Shown here one piece after another: positions 1-8,466 of a stretch of DNA of 45,158 nt. Where the stretch lies: NCBI RefSeq assembly GCF_017347095.1, contig NZ_JADPRZ010000025.1, positions 1 to 45,158 on the forward strand. Reading direction: 5' to 3'. This DNA comes from Sporosarcina sp. E16_8 (GTDB lineage: Bacteria; Bacillota; Bacilli; Bacillales_A; Planococcaceae). Position 1 is the stretch's first letter. The number at the start of each line of letters is the position of its first letter. The notes beneath the pieces were generated by a model that was given only the letters and a program-made list of their open reading frames with translations, had not been told where the DNA came from and searched no databases. The position numbers and the translations under genes were made by a program.

Positions 1-2
1 AT

Positions 3-143
3 GAAGTATATAAGCTCGCAAAACAAAAACATCCAGAACGATGGGCAGGATCAACACGCAACTGGCGTCCACATGAATCAGTCGCGTTGAATCCGATGAA
101 AGAGAAAATCCGAGTTGAAAAGAGCGGTAAAGAAATCAATTGA
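3..143 (+). pseudogene. C-terminal tail of a DDE transposase (IS3-like)
   Basis: An open frame enters from the left edge and ends at a TGA at 141-143. The roughly 46 residues visible include HPERWAGSTRNW followed by LNP, the kind of tail found at the C-terminus of integrase-core transposases of the IS3 type. The catalytic residues lie outside the window. The family call rests on tail similarity recalled from memory and is tentative. It may be the end of an intact element that continues to the left. Confidence 0.4.
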
Positions 144-192
144 TATTGACTAAATAGCTAATCTAGGAAGAGAGCAATATGCGACAACTATC

Positions 193-501
193 TTGACAAC
201 CACCGTGACTCACTTCGAAAATTTTATTAATCAAAGTTCATTCCTATTATCTACAAGAAACTATTATTTGTTTCTGCATAAAGATGACTTAGAAGCTCAG
301 GAATATTTATCCCTCTTTCAACAAAGCTTTCAAACTCTTTATTATAAGGATGACTTCATTAAAAAAATTGGGTTTGAATTTTTTCCCGTTTTCTTTATGC
401 TTGATCAAGAAGGAATATTTAAGATTTTCACTCCTCATGAACAAAAATTCCTGTGGGAATTAAAAGAACACGGAATTATCCCAGATATAAATAAAATATA
501 A
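193..501 (+). CDS. Small hypothetical protein, possibly a truncated thioredoxin-like protein
   Basis: About 100 residues read from a TTG at 193; the frame is open back to 154, so the true start or a lost N-terminus is uncertain and no good ribosome binding site precedes it. The segment FFPVFFMLDQEGIF resembles the strand-turn-strand after the cis-proline of thioredoxin-like redoxins, but no CxxC pair is present. It sits upstream of an exporter-type ABC transporter; thioredoxin-like and ABC genes are often neighbours in peptide-export clusters. The similarity is weak and no function is assigned. Confidence 0.35.
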   Translation: MTTTVTHFENFINQSSFLLSTRNYYLFLHKDDLEAQEYLSLFQQSFQTLYYKDDFIKKIGFEFFPVFFMLDQEGIFKIFTPHEQKFLWELKEHGIIPDINKI

Positions 502-732
502 ATAATTTAAACTAGTTACAAACTAAACTTGTGAAAGAAGGTTCTTAGTCAAATGTTGAGGTGTGATTTACACGTCACCCATGATCCTAAATGAATACCG
601 ATTTCTTTTTTATGATTAATAAGAATTTTCATTTAAAGTAATAGAAGCGTCTAAAGCCGTAGGCATTGCGCTTAGGGAACTCCATTGAATATAGTTAGAA
701 GAAGTAAATTTCTCACTTGAATTCCCAACAAA

Positions 733-761
733 TTGTCATGATATGGTTTATATGGTACACT
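733..761 (+). promoter_or_regulatory. Promoter for the ABC exporter
   Basis: A TTGTCA box (733-738) and a TACACT box (756-761) are separated by exactly 17 bp, close to the sigma-A consensus. The exporter starts 42 bases downstream with an AGGAG ribosome binding site at 792-796. Confidence 0.6.
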
Positions 762-802
762 TTAAGTAATAATTTCCTATTATATAAAAACAGGAGTAAT
801 AT

Positions 803-2611
803 ATGAAAAGATTGTTATATAATGCTTACTACTCAGTTAAAATTTGCATTCTTTTTTCCTTATTTCCAAGTATATCTTTAATTTTTCTAGCAGCGATCCA
901 AGGTTTTATGCCCGTCATGATAATTGTATTAACTCAAAAGTTAATAGATGAACTAATGAAAATGATAAATGAAGGAACCAATTTCAATAATGTTGCAATA
1001 ATCTTTTTAATTCAAATTTGTTTATCTTTGGTTTCCTATTTTATAATACAAATTTCCGCAATAGTAAGTGAAAAATTAAGTATAGATGTAAAGTTGAATG
1101 TTAAACAAGAAGTAATCCAATTATTTTATAGCATGAAATATAAACATTTTGAAGATCCTAGTATCTATAATATAATTGATCGGATTAAGAACATTGATGC
1201 AGAGTTAGTTATATGTTTTAAAAGCTCAATAGAGTTAATAAGAAATATATGTACATTTATTACTATACTGATTTACCTAGCTCAAATTAGCTGGTTATTT
1301 ATCTTTCTTGTAACTTTTTGTATTATACCTTTATATATAATTCAATTCAAATTAACAAAAGAGAAATACTTAATGAATAGACACTTAACTGAATACTCAA
1401 GAAAAGAGTATTATATATCTAATTTATTCCAAAAAAAAGAAACACTAAAAGAATTAAAGTTATTAAATTTAGGAGATTATCTTCTTAATAAATGGAAGCA
1501 AAATTTATTATATGAAAGTAAAAAGAAAATAGGGCTTTTGATTAAAGAAAGTAGATATCGATTTATACCAGAAATGATTCTTAGTATATCAGTTGTTATT
1601 TCAGGATTATTGTGTATTTACTTTATTAAAATAGGGAAAATAAGTATAGGAAGTTTTGTAGCTGTTCTTCAATCAATTCAAAGTTTTCAAGATACCCTTG
1701 AATCAACATCCGTAACAATTTCTAATTTATATTCGAACAGTTTAATTTTAGATGAATATCACCAGTTCAAATTACGATTCAGTACTGATAAGGACTCCCG
1801 TAAAAAAATAAAAATTGAAGAAATTAAACAATTGAGGGTAGAGTCCCTTTCCTTTCAATATCCATCTAATCAAAATAAATCCCTTAAAAATATTAATTTT
1901 GAAATAACAAAAGGAAAAAAAATAGTTATTGTTGGACCGAATGGCTCAGGAAAGACCTCTTTAATTAAGTGTTTAGTAGGTTTGCTTGACCCATCAGAAG
2001 GACAAGTATTTATTAATAATCATAAATTACAGGATTTAGATAAAGATATTTTCTATAGTAAATTATCTGTTTTATTTCAAGATTATGTCCAATATTACTT
2101 TTCGGTTAGAGATAATATCGGAATGGGAAATATTCGAGATATTGAAAATCAAGAGAAAATTGAACAAGCTGCGAATAGTGCAGGAATAAGTGATTTTATT
2201 GAACAACTTCCTGACAAATACGAAACCGTATTAGGGAAATATTTCAATAAAAGCCAAGATTTATCTGGTGGTCAATGGCAAAAAATAGCAATCGCTAGAT
2301 TACTAATTAAAAATTCGGATTTACTTATATTAGATGAGCCAACATCGTCATTAGACCCTAACTCAGAATTGCAAGTATTGAAAGAAATATTTGATCATAT
2401 AGAAAACAAATCCCTTATAATAATTTCTCATAGATTAGGAATTGCACCATTTGCTGATGAAATTCTTTATCTAAAGGACGGTGAAATTATTGAACAAGGT
2501 TCCCATTCCTATTTAATGGGTATAGATAAGGATTATGCAAATTTATTTAGAGAACAAGCTAAATTATACACACAAAAAGAAGATGCACATGAAAAAGCCA
2601 TTGTATTATAA
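803..2611 (+). CDS. ABC exporter, fused membrane and ATPase domains
   Basis: A 602-residue half-transporter expected to dimerise in the membrane and export a substrate using ATP. The N-terminal ~310 residues contain hydrophobic helices of a type-I exporter domain. The C-terminal ATPase has Walker A GPNGSGKT (378-385), signature LSGGQ (487-491), Walker B LLILDEP (D511, E512) and the switch histidine H543. There is no N-terminal C39 peptidase domain, so it would export without cleaving a leader. Length and layout fit exporters of lanthipeptide and lasso-peptide clusters, but no precursor peptide or modification enzyme is visible, so the substrate is unknown. The gene has its own promoter and terminator, and the flanks are IS debris, so it may be the survivor of a larger cluster. 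Confidence 0.9.
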   Translation: MKRLLYNAYYSVKICILFSLFPSISLIFLAAIQGFMPVMIIVLTQKLIDELMKMINEGTNFNNVAIIFLIQICLSLVSYFIIQISAIVSEKLSIDVKLNVKQEVIQLFYSMKYKHFEDPSIYNIIDRIKNIDAELVICFKSSIELIRNICTFITILIYLAQISWLFIFLVTFCIIPLYIIQFKLTKEKYLMNRHLTEYSRKEYYISNLFQKKETLKELKLLNLGDYLLNKWKQNLLYESKKKIGLLIKESRYRFIPEMILSISVVISGLLCIYFIKIGKISIGSFVAVLQSIQSFQDTLESTSVTISNLYSNSLILDEYHQFKLRFSTDKDSRKKIKIEEIKQLRVESLSFQYPSNQNKSLKNINFEITKGKKIVIVGPNGSGKTSLIKCLVGLLDPSEGQVFINNHKLQDLDKDIFYSKLSVLFQDYVQYYFSVRDNIGMGNIRDIENQEKIEQAANSAGISDFIEQLPDKYETVLGKYFNKSQDLSGGQWQKIAIARLLIKNSDLLILDEPTSSLDPNSELQVLKEIFDHIENKSLIIISHRLGIAPFADEILYLKDGEIIEQGSHSYLMGIDKDYANLFREQAKLYTQKEDAHEKAIVL

Positions 2612-2622
2612 CGACAAGAAAG

Positions 2623-2660
2623 GATAGATAAGCAGAAATAGCTTATCTATTCTTTTCTTT
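2623..2660 (+). terminator. Intrinsic terminator after the ABC exporter
   Basis: The arm GATAGATAAGC (2623-2633) pairs with GCTTATCTATT (2641-2651) around a 7-base loop, with one G-T pair, followed by a T-rich tract. Confidence 0.8.
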
Positions 2661-2704
2661 CAGGTTCTATAATATCTCGTTTGTCAATATAAGCAGACGG
2701 AAGC

Positions 2705-2718
2705 TATTTGACGCTTAC
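2705..2718 (+). repeat. Recurring junction motif TATTTGACGCTTAC, copy 1
   Basis: Identical 14-mer to 3255-3268; together they bracket the ISL3 transposase remnant in direct orientation. Close variants occur at 11982-11995 and 26322-26335, also next to IS debris. It is probably a terminal sequence of a mobile element (inference). Confidence 0.5.
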
Positions 2719-2748
2719 TCTTCTACAGCTTCCATCACGCCAAAATAA

Positions 2749-3240
2749 GCTGCAATTAGACAATTCATAGCGAAAGAAAAAAGGTTGCAAAGTGATCTGG
2801 CAGACGAAGTGACTGCTGGTCCCACAGAGATTGTGGATAGAAAATGGCTTGTAAAGTTACTCTACAAGCCACTAAATAAAGTGAAAGCAATTTCCCCCGA
2901 ACAAGTAAAAAACGTTGTTCAAAAGTATCCAATAGTCGGTACATTACTTCGCTTGGTTTGGCGCTTCAAGGAGATTCTTCATTCGGGAGATAAAAAGTTG
3001 TTACATACATGGATTTCAGAGGCCGCAGCCCTCGAAATAAATGAATTAACTAGTTTTCTCAATGGCATTAAAAAGGATATAGATGCGGTTGAAAATGCAT
3101 GTACGCATCCCTATAACAACGGATTAGCTGAAGGTAGCGTAAATAAGTTAAAAACTATCAAACGGATCATGTATGGCAGAAACAGTTTTGAACTTCTACG
3201 GAATAAACTATTATTGCTTGAATCTCGTAAATTCAACTAA
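2749..3240 (+). pseudogene. ISL3-family transposase, C-terminal fragment
   Basis: About 163 codons are open from 2749 after an in-frame stop at 2746-2748; a TTG at 2785 is the first start-like codon. The tail has the ISL3 signature around HPYNNGLAEGSVNKLKTIKR, including the last acidic residue of the DDE site, and a terminal leucine-rich segment. The N-terminal zinc ribbon, the helix-turn-helix and the first two catalytic aspartates are absent, so it cannot transpose. It is not a piece of the ISL3 element at 3300-4995, which carries its own, different C-terminus on the opposite strand. Confidence 0.85.
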
Positions 3241-3254
3241 CGTTGGAAAGAACC

Positions 3255-3268
3255 TATTTGACGCTTAC
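3255..3268 (+). repeat. Recurring junction motif TATTTGACGCTTAC, copy 2
   Basis: Second exact copy of the 14-mer, 15 bases after the ISL3 fragment's stop codon and immediately before the open frame of a winged-helix gene remnant. It marks the boundary between IS-derived and target sequence. Confidence 0.5.
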
Positions 3269-3291
3269 ACAAATACGTTGCAAAGGTCTGT

Positions 3292-3299
3292 ACTTCTAT
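3292..3299 (+). repeat. 8-bp target duplication of the ISL3 element
   Basis: ACTTCTAT at 3292-3299 is repeated at 4996-5003, exactly outside the two terminal inverted repeats. Eight base pairs is the usual duplication for the ISL3 family. Confidence 0.85.
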
Positions 3300-4995
3300 G
3301 GTTCTTACGACAGTTTGGTGAAGAGCTACGCATCTAGTTATATATATTATGTAACGTTTTTTGAAAATAGTTTCTATAGTCGGTATAGGACTCTCTTTTC
3401 TAGAACTAACAAACCGGCTCTTCCGTAAGTCATTCTTTTGATTGATTTTAGTCGATTGACTTGACCTTCGAGTAGTCCATTACTAAAGGGTTGAATGAGG
3501 GCGTTTTTAACTGATTGAATGTCGCTTCTCAGACGGACTGCATAATAGTAAAATGGTTGTATTTTACTTGTGAGTTGATCCTTCAACCACATGATTAAAC
3601 CTTCTACATCGCAATTTTTAATCACATTACGAAAACTTTGGATACATTTATAGACAAACTTTAGTTCAGGATAATCTTCAAATACACGATGTAGATATAT
3701 CTTTTCATCTGCTTCTAGTTCTCCTAGGAACCCCCACATCCAAAGGCAAACTTTTCTTCTAGCAATGGAAAGTGTTTTCTCCCTAGAGATATTATTTTTC
3801 CGATCTTTTCTAATGCTTTCTATATATGTTCGAACACCTGAAAAGGTACCGGCATAGCCTATCTTTTGGATAGCTGCATAGATTCCTTTACGGTATGCCT
3901 TTCTATCTCCAACTGTGTCATCAAATTTTCAAAGGGCTCCGTCAAACGGAATCGATGTTTGCGGTTATCAGGTGGATTTTCTATTTTTGAGTACTTTTGA
4001 ACCGTACGCCAATCGAGATGGTATTCGTTCGCGAGGTATGTGATGTTCTTTCCTTGCTTATATTTTTCCTGAATTTCTTGAATCAATGTCCATTTATTCT
4101 TCTGACTGTCATGAATCCTTTGTTCAGCTCTTGTTAACTGGATATTTTCTGTTTTTTCGGTTGCTTATGACCATGAAATCTTAGGTGGTAAAATCGAAGC
4201 TACATAGGAGTCAAGTTGCCTTTTTGCATTACGAATAAAATGAAATCGATCATAAACTTGTGTGATAGATGAATCAGCCATGGTAATACCTTGACGAAAT
4301 CCGCTAAACCCATCGCGACTTACAACCTGTACAAACGGATGTGCCTTAAGCCAATTGGTGATGGTTGCCGGTTGGCGATCAGGTAGAATAGCTAACGGTT
4401 CATGGGATCGAAGGTCACATATCAAAGTTCCGTAGGTATGGCCTTTCTTGAAAGCAAAATAATCGAGTCCAAGGAAGGGAGACACCTTAGGACTGATGTT
4501 AGTACGCTTAATAATAGAAAGTAATGTATCATGGCTTACTGGAATATGTGCAGCTAATGCCACCTTTTCAGCGGCAAGACAACTCGAAGAGAAAGCCATT
4601 TTTCTAAGTACATCGATCGTGCGATTTGTTCGTTTACCATTGGTAGATATTCCTTCAAATCTTTCCGCAAAGATTTTAATCGAACAGTTAGCATGTGTGC
4701 AAAACCATTTATTGGCAATAATAATCAGGTAAACTGTCTGATCACTAATCGGCAGATCTTGGACACTCCGAGTATAGCGACTATGGACATTATTACATCT
4801 AGCATGACACTGAGGACAACGAGCAGAGGAACGATTACTTTTTACGGTTATAAGTAATGAGTTCCCGACTGAAGACACATGAATCAATTCTAAATGAGGA
4901 TCGGGTGCTGACCAGGGAATCATGTCTACTCCTCCTTTGGATACTATATTTATCTAATATCCAAAAACAGCTATCACCAAACCACCGTAAGAACC
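3300..4995 (-). mobile_element. ISL3-family insertion sequence, transposase inactivated
   Basis: The element is bounded by imperfect inverted repeats of about 26 bp: 3300-3326 begins GGTTCTTACGACAGTTTGG, and the reverse strand of 4970-4995 begins GGTTCTTACGGTGGTTTGG. Flanking ACTTCTAT duplications set the ends precisely, giving 1,696 bp. It carries one minus-strand transposase gene with two frameshifts. It interrupts the winged-helix gene described separately. Confidence 0.85.
3374..4923 (-). pseudogene. ISL3-family transposase, two frameshifts
   Basis: The start at 4923 follows an AAAGGAGG site. The first 250 residues carry the N-terminal zinc ribbon (CPQC then HARC), a helix-turn-helix region and the start of the DDE nuclease (LGLDYFAFKKG, SRDGFSGFRQG). 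The frame is lost near 4165-4175, beside an A6 run. A second segment (about 4150-3890) holds the inserted helix-turn-helix, and a second shift near 3885-3900 leads into the last frame, which runs to 3374 and carries the C-terminal NGLLEGQVNRLKSIKR signature. Joined, it would be about 510 residues. The two shifts should inactivate it unless they are sequencing errors. Confidence 0.85.
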
Positions 4996-5416
4996 ACTTC
5001 TATTCTGCATTACACAAAATTACTAATACATGAAGAGGGTCGAAGTAATTTTACAAATGAGGAAGTATCTGACCGTGCAGAAGTATCTTTAAGTACTCTT
5101 GAAAGAGGTATTAAACCACTTACAAAGCAAGGAATTGTTGCGAAGAAAAGATTTCGGACATAGTTTTATATACTCTGTTCATTCAAGTAGTTCGCACCAA
5201 ACCTACGAAGATGAGGAAGAATAGGAAAATTGGATGGACAAACTCAAGAGCGATAACGCTGAATCGGAAGAGAAACGACAAGCTGAACTTCAATCCATAA
5301 ATTCAAGAAGAATGGAGAGAGATTCACGTTCTATTAAACAACTTGATGATGACGCTGGATTTTCAAAATTAGAGCGTCAAATACTTATACATAAAATTAG
5401 AGAACTATAATAATCT

Positions 5417-6682
5417 GGCTAGTTGTAAAATCAACTTAGCCACCTGAATTTAGACAAAAAAATGGCCATTATATAATTTCGTGTATCATTGAAGTTAGCA
5501 GACTAACAATGAGAGGAAGTTTTATAATGGCACACCCACAGAATACCATACAAAAACGTAACTTTAAACACCTTACCTCTTTTGAACGTGGAAAAATTGC
5601 CGCGTTACATGGACACGGACATTCGAATCGAGAAATTGCTAGACGCTTGGACCGCGCCCACCAAACGATTGCCAATGAATTAAAGCGTGGAACAACGACA
5701 CAACTCAAGACTGGAAGAAAGCCCTACAAGGCCTATTTTCCCGAAACAGGGCAGGCTGTGTATGAACACAATAGGAAGAATTGTGGTGCGAAAAGTAAAT
5801 TGCTGAAAGCCATCGAATTTGTTGATTTTGCTTGTGAAAAAATTATGAATCAAGACTGGTCACCTGATGCAGTGGTTGGATTTTCAAAACAGCAAGACGA
5901 TTGGAAAAACAAGCCTATGGTGTCCACTAAAACACTTTATAACTACATAGATCAGTGTGTATTGAGCGTTCGAAACATTGATTTACCTTTGAAATTAAGA
6001 CTGAATACAAAGACGAAACGCGTCCGAAAACATCGTCGAATCTTGGGTACAAGTATTGAAGAACGTCCCCTTGAAATTGAAGACAGAGCGGAATTTGGTC
6101 ACTGGCAGATTGACACGGTAGAAGGCAAGAAGTCCGACGACAATGCATTACTGACCCTCGTTGAACGTAAAAGTAGATTCTATTACGCAATCAAAATTGA
6201 TGATCAAGACCACGACTCTGTTGACCATGGTATAAAACAATTACAGAACTTTTATGGAGAACTCTTCCCCAAAGTGTTCAAGACAATTACTTCTGATAAT
6301 GGAAGTGAGTTCTCCAATTTGACAGCGAGTTTGGAAGGCATCACGGATGTCTATTTCGCACGGCCTTACGCTTCCTATGAAAGAGGCTGCAACGAGCGAC
6401 ATAATGGGCTTCTTAGACGCTACATTCCTAAAGGGAAAGCAATTTCAGATTACTCTAGGAAAACAATAAAACGCATTTATCAGACGCTCAACAACCTACC
6501 ACGAAAGATTCTAAACTATCAGCAGCCAGCAGTCGTTTTTGAACAAGAATTAGCAAAACTAGTCTAATGTCATAAAATCAAAGCCAAGATCAAAATCCGC
6601 TTTCTAGGGTAGATGTAAAACATGCGTATTCATAAATACACTGAAATTTATCTAAGTGGCTAAGTTAATATTGCAATTTGGG
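5417..6682 (+). mobile_element. IS30-family insertion sequence with probable 13-bp target duplication
   Basis: The inner inverted repeat AACTTAGCCAC is exact at 5433-5443 and, on the other strand, at 6656-6666. Imperfect pairing extends outward to 5417 and 6682, with 21 of 29 positions matching. The 13-mer ACTATAATAATCT lies directly outside both ends (5404-5416 and 6683-6695) and is the likely target duplication. The transposase is intact, so the element may still be mobile. Confidence 0.75.
5527..6567 (+). CDS. IS30-family transposase
   Basis: A cut-and-paste type DDE transposase of 346 residues. The ATG at 5527 is preferred over an upstream in-frame ATG because AGAGGAAG lies eight bases before it. 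The N-terminal ~65 residues form the IS30 helix-turn-helix (HLTSFERGKIAALHGHGHSN, then EIARRLDRAHQTIANELKRG). The catalytic triad is visible as D196 (GHWQIDTVEG), D257 (TSDNGSEF) and E290 (ERGCNERHN). Length and motif order are normal for the family, and the frame is uninterrupted, unlike most transposases in this window. Confidence 0.95.
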   Translation: MAHPQNTIQKRNFKHLTSFERGKIAALHGHGHSNREIARRLDRAHQTIANELKRGTTTQLKTGRKPYKAYFPETGQAVYEHNRKNCGAKSKLLKAIEFVDFACEKIMNQDWSPDAVVGFSKQQDDWKNKPMVSTKTLYNYIDQCVLSVRNIDLPLKLRLNTKTKRVRKHRRILGTSIEERPLEIEDRAEFGHWQIDTVEGKKSDDNALLTLVERKSRFYYAIKIDDQDHDSVDHGIKQLQNFYGELFPKVFKTITSDNGSEFSNLTASLEGITDVYFARPYASYERGCNERHNGLLRRYIPKGKAISDYSRKTIKRIYQTLNNLPRKILNYQQPAVVFEQELAKLV

Positions 6683-6717
6683 ACTATAATAATCTTTGCT
6701 TTGTTAAAAAATTTGTG

Positions 6718-6743
6718 AGAGTAGGAGCTTCGGCTCCTACTCT
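6718..6743. terminator. Strong hairpin, likely bidirectional terminator
   Basis: An 11-bp perfect stem closes on a TTCG tetraloop (6729-6732). A T-run follows at 6752-6759 on the plus strand, and an A/T tract suits termination on the minus strand. Before the IS30 insertion this would have followed the winged-helix gene directly. Confidence 0.7.
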
Positions 6744-6875
6744 TATTCACCTTTTTTTGCTGTTTTCTTAGGTGCAACTGGTTTATTTACGAGAAAAAAC
6801 AACATCATAAATCATAATTAATGTCGATTATTGTCGCAAAAAAGGGAAATATTAAAATTTTTAATGAAAACAATA

Positions 6876-6884
6876 TGGTATAAT
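6876..6884 (+). promoter_or_regulatory. Extended -10 element upstream of the metzincin gene
   Basis: TGGTATAAT is an extended -10 box (TGnTATAAT). The -35 region is an A/T run without a good match, which is common for extended -10 promoters. The leader to the gene is about 110 bases and has no other obvious signal. Confidence 0.45.
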
Positions 6885-7003
6885 GTGTATATGGTGATAA
6901 ATGTTGGATTTAGGAGACGCTTGATAAAGATTGGGGTGGAAGTTAATAATCATCTCTATAATCGATATTTAACAGCAAATTTGAAAAAAGGTTGTGACAG
7001 TTT

Positions 7004-7666
7004 GTGCTAAAAAAAATTACAGCTTTATTCCTTATGACTACCCTATTATTTTTAGGTTATAATGATCATTCTGCTCAAGCTGAATATGATTATCCTGTTC
7101 AAGCTGTAGGTGATTATCCTGTTCAAGCTGTAGGTGATAATTCTGTTCAAGCTGTAGGTGATAATTCTGTTCTAGCTGCTTCCTCATGCTATAAAAAGGT
7201 TATTTTATATGGTGGGTGGAAGAGGATAGATGTAGCGCCGTATAACGTCAATATAAAGTATATTTATTCTCAAAGAGGAGCTTATAACTATAGTACTAGA
7301 ATAAGCAATGCAGCTCGGACATGGCAGAATGCATTTCCAAATATTTTTAAGTTTTCTCAAGTTAGTAGTGGGAATAATTTACTAATTTCTAGTGATGACT
7401 ATGGAAATGTACCGTGGGTAGGGCTTACAGATAAAAACAGCAATCCTAAAAAAATACAATTGAACGATTGGCATTATGATAATACTGTTTGGTTTGACCA
7501 TACTGTATATGAAAATGTCGCTCTTCACGAATTGGGGCATACACATGGTTTAGATCACCCGTCTGCTTCTTGTGTGAATGAAGTGATGAGTGATTCATCT
7601 CAGAGAGATTGGTACCAAGTGCACCTTGGTGAAGGGGATAAAGCAGGAATAAAGGACATCTACTAG
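7004..7666 (+). CDS. Secreted metzincin-type zinc metalloprotease
   Basis: A 220-residue protein with a Sec signal peptide (basic start, hydrophobic core to residue ~18, AQA near 24-26). The zinc site HELGHTHGLDH spans residues 175-185, with the metzincin Met-turn at M195 (EVMSD), as in matrixin-like proteases. Residues ~29-57 are four copies of an eight-residue unit (DYPVQAVG or DNSVQAVG) linking the signal peptide to the catalytic domain. The length is right for a small catalytic domain alone. It starts with GTG and is followed after 14 bases by a lipoprotein gene, so the two are probably one operon. Substrate unknown. Confidence 0.85.
   Translation: MLKKITALFLMTTLLFLGYNDHSAQAEYDYPVQAVGDYPVQAVGDNSVQAVGDNSVLAASSCYKKVILYGGWKRIDVAPYNVNIKYIYSQRGAYNYSTRISNAARTWQNAFPNIFKFSQVSSGNNLLISSDDYGNVPWVGLTDKNSNPKKIQLNDWHYDNTVWFDHTVYENVALHELGHTHGLDHPSASCVNEVMSDSSQRDWYQVHLGEGDKAGIKDIY
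7088..7183 (+). repeat. 24-bp in-frame tandem repeat, four units
   Basis: Units start at 7088, 7112, 7136 and 7160; the first two are identical, the third differs in the DYP/DNS codons, and the fourth diverges at its end. Because 24 is a multiple of three, unit gain or loss would keep the protease frame and change only linker length. Confidence 0.85.
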
Positions 7667-7680
7667 GAGGAGATAATACA

Positions 7681-8364
7681 ATGAAATTAAAACCAATCTA
7701 CTTAATATGTTTAGCACTGCTTATTACTGGATGTGGTGTGAATAATGAAAAAGTTGCAAGCACCTCTGAGGTTACAAATAAAAATAATGCTGCAATAGAA
7801 GTATCTAAAGTTTCGAACGACTACAATTATTTGTTATTCCATAATGTTTCTACAATAGATGATTTGGCAGAAGTTTCTCCAATTGTCATAACTGCAAAAG
7901 GTTCAGGCGTATCTGAAGAATTTATGTATAAAGACTTGTCTTTTTATAAGACTCGAGTGAAAATGAATGATATATTTAGAGATGAATTCAATAATCTAGA
8001 TAAAGATCTGGAAATTACTATTTTGCAGAATGATGGAGATATGGATCCTAAGATCCAAAATAATGAAACAGTGTTGTTATTTCTTGAGAAATACGAAGGG
8101 CCGATTATCGAAGATGCATACGTAATTATCGGCATGAAACAAGGACAGTTTAAATACAATAATGATGGTACAATTATGTCTAAAGCAAATGATTTTGAGC
8201 TTTCAAGAAATACTAAAAATGATAATCTGAAATCTGTAGAGTCAGCTCTTGAAAAAGTCCCGTATGTAAATCAAAAAAGAAAACCAAGAACAAAAGAAGA
8301 GATTGAGGCTCTTAATAAAGCGGAAGAACAATTACCGGAAAGTAAAGATGATATAAATAATTGA
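7681..8364 (+). CDS. Lipoprotein of unknown function, co-transcribed with the metzincin
   Basis: A 227-residue protein with a lipoprotein signal (lipobox LITGC, Cys at ~18) after an AGGAGG ribosome binding site. Residues ~55-150 contain a domain resembling part of the anchored protein at 15822-16499: a strand like SPIVITAKGSG, a 'tRVkmndIF' strand, then a 'TVLLFLEKYEG' strand. The C-terminus is charged and lysine-rich. No enzyme motif is visible. Its position after a secreted protease suggests a surface partner, inhibitor or chaperone, but this is inference. Confidence 0.75.
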   Translation: MKLKPIYLICLALLITGCGVNNEKVASTSEVTNKNNAAIEVSKVSNDYNYLLFHNVSTIDDLAEVSPIVITAKGSGVSEEFMYKDLSFYKTRVKMNDIFRDEFNNLDKDLEITILQNDGDMDPKIQNNETVLLFLEKYEGPIIEDAYVIIGMKQGQFKYNNDGTIMSKANDFELSRNTKNDNLKSVESALEKVPYVNQKRKPRTKEEIEALNKAEEQLPESKDDINN

Positions 8365-8432
8365 GGGTATTAGTTCTAGAGAATATTATTTTTAGAAGCG
8401 TATTTTAATCTATGAAATATTAAGTTGAGACG

Positions 8433-8466
8433 AAGGTCACTCCTCCAAAGGAATGGCCTTTTCTTA
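8433..8466 (+). terminator. Terminator after the metzincin-lipoprotein operon
   Basis: AAGGTCACTCCT (8433-8444) pairs with AGGAATGGCCTT (8449-8460) with one mismatch and one G-T pair, followed by TTCTTA. Confidence 0.65.

Larger units (their letters stand above)
3262..5410 (+). pseudogene. Winged-helix DNA-binding protein, disrupted by ISL3
   Basis: If the ISL3 element and one copy of its 8-bp duplication are removed, the frame reads from 3262 across the insertion point into 5004 and beyond. The segment around LLIHEEGRSNFTNEEVSDRA then STLERGIKPLTKQGIV is a winged helix like those of plasmid replication or regulatory proteins. The frame shifts in a short A-run near 5146-5152, continues with an acidic stretch, meets an in-frame TAG at 5222-5224, and resumes with a charged tail (MDKLKSDNAESEEKRQ onward) to a TAA at 5408-5410. 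The N-terminus was cut off at the junction motif. A plasmid replication role is possible but unproven. Confidence 0.55.

Noticed and set aside
3243..3428. A 61-codon plus-strand frame spanning the left end of the ISL3 element
   Set aside because: It crosses the target duplication and terminal repeat, so it is created by the insertion and is not a gene.
6743..6805. A 20-codon minus-strand frame ending KPVAPKKTAKKGE
   Set aside because: It resembles a basic tail of a DNA-binding protein and abuts a terminator, but there is no upstream coding sequence or ribosome binding site to support a gene.
7088..7183. The tandem repeats as a CRISPR array
   Set aside because: The units are contiguous with no spacers and lie in frame inside a protein-coding gene.
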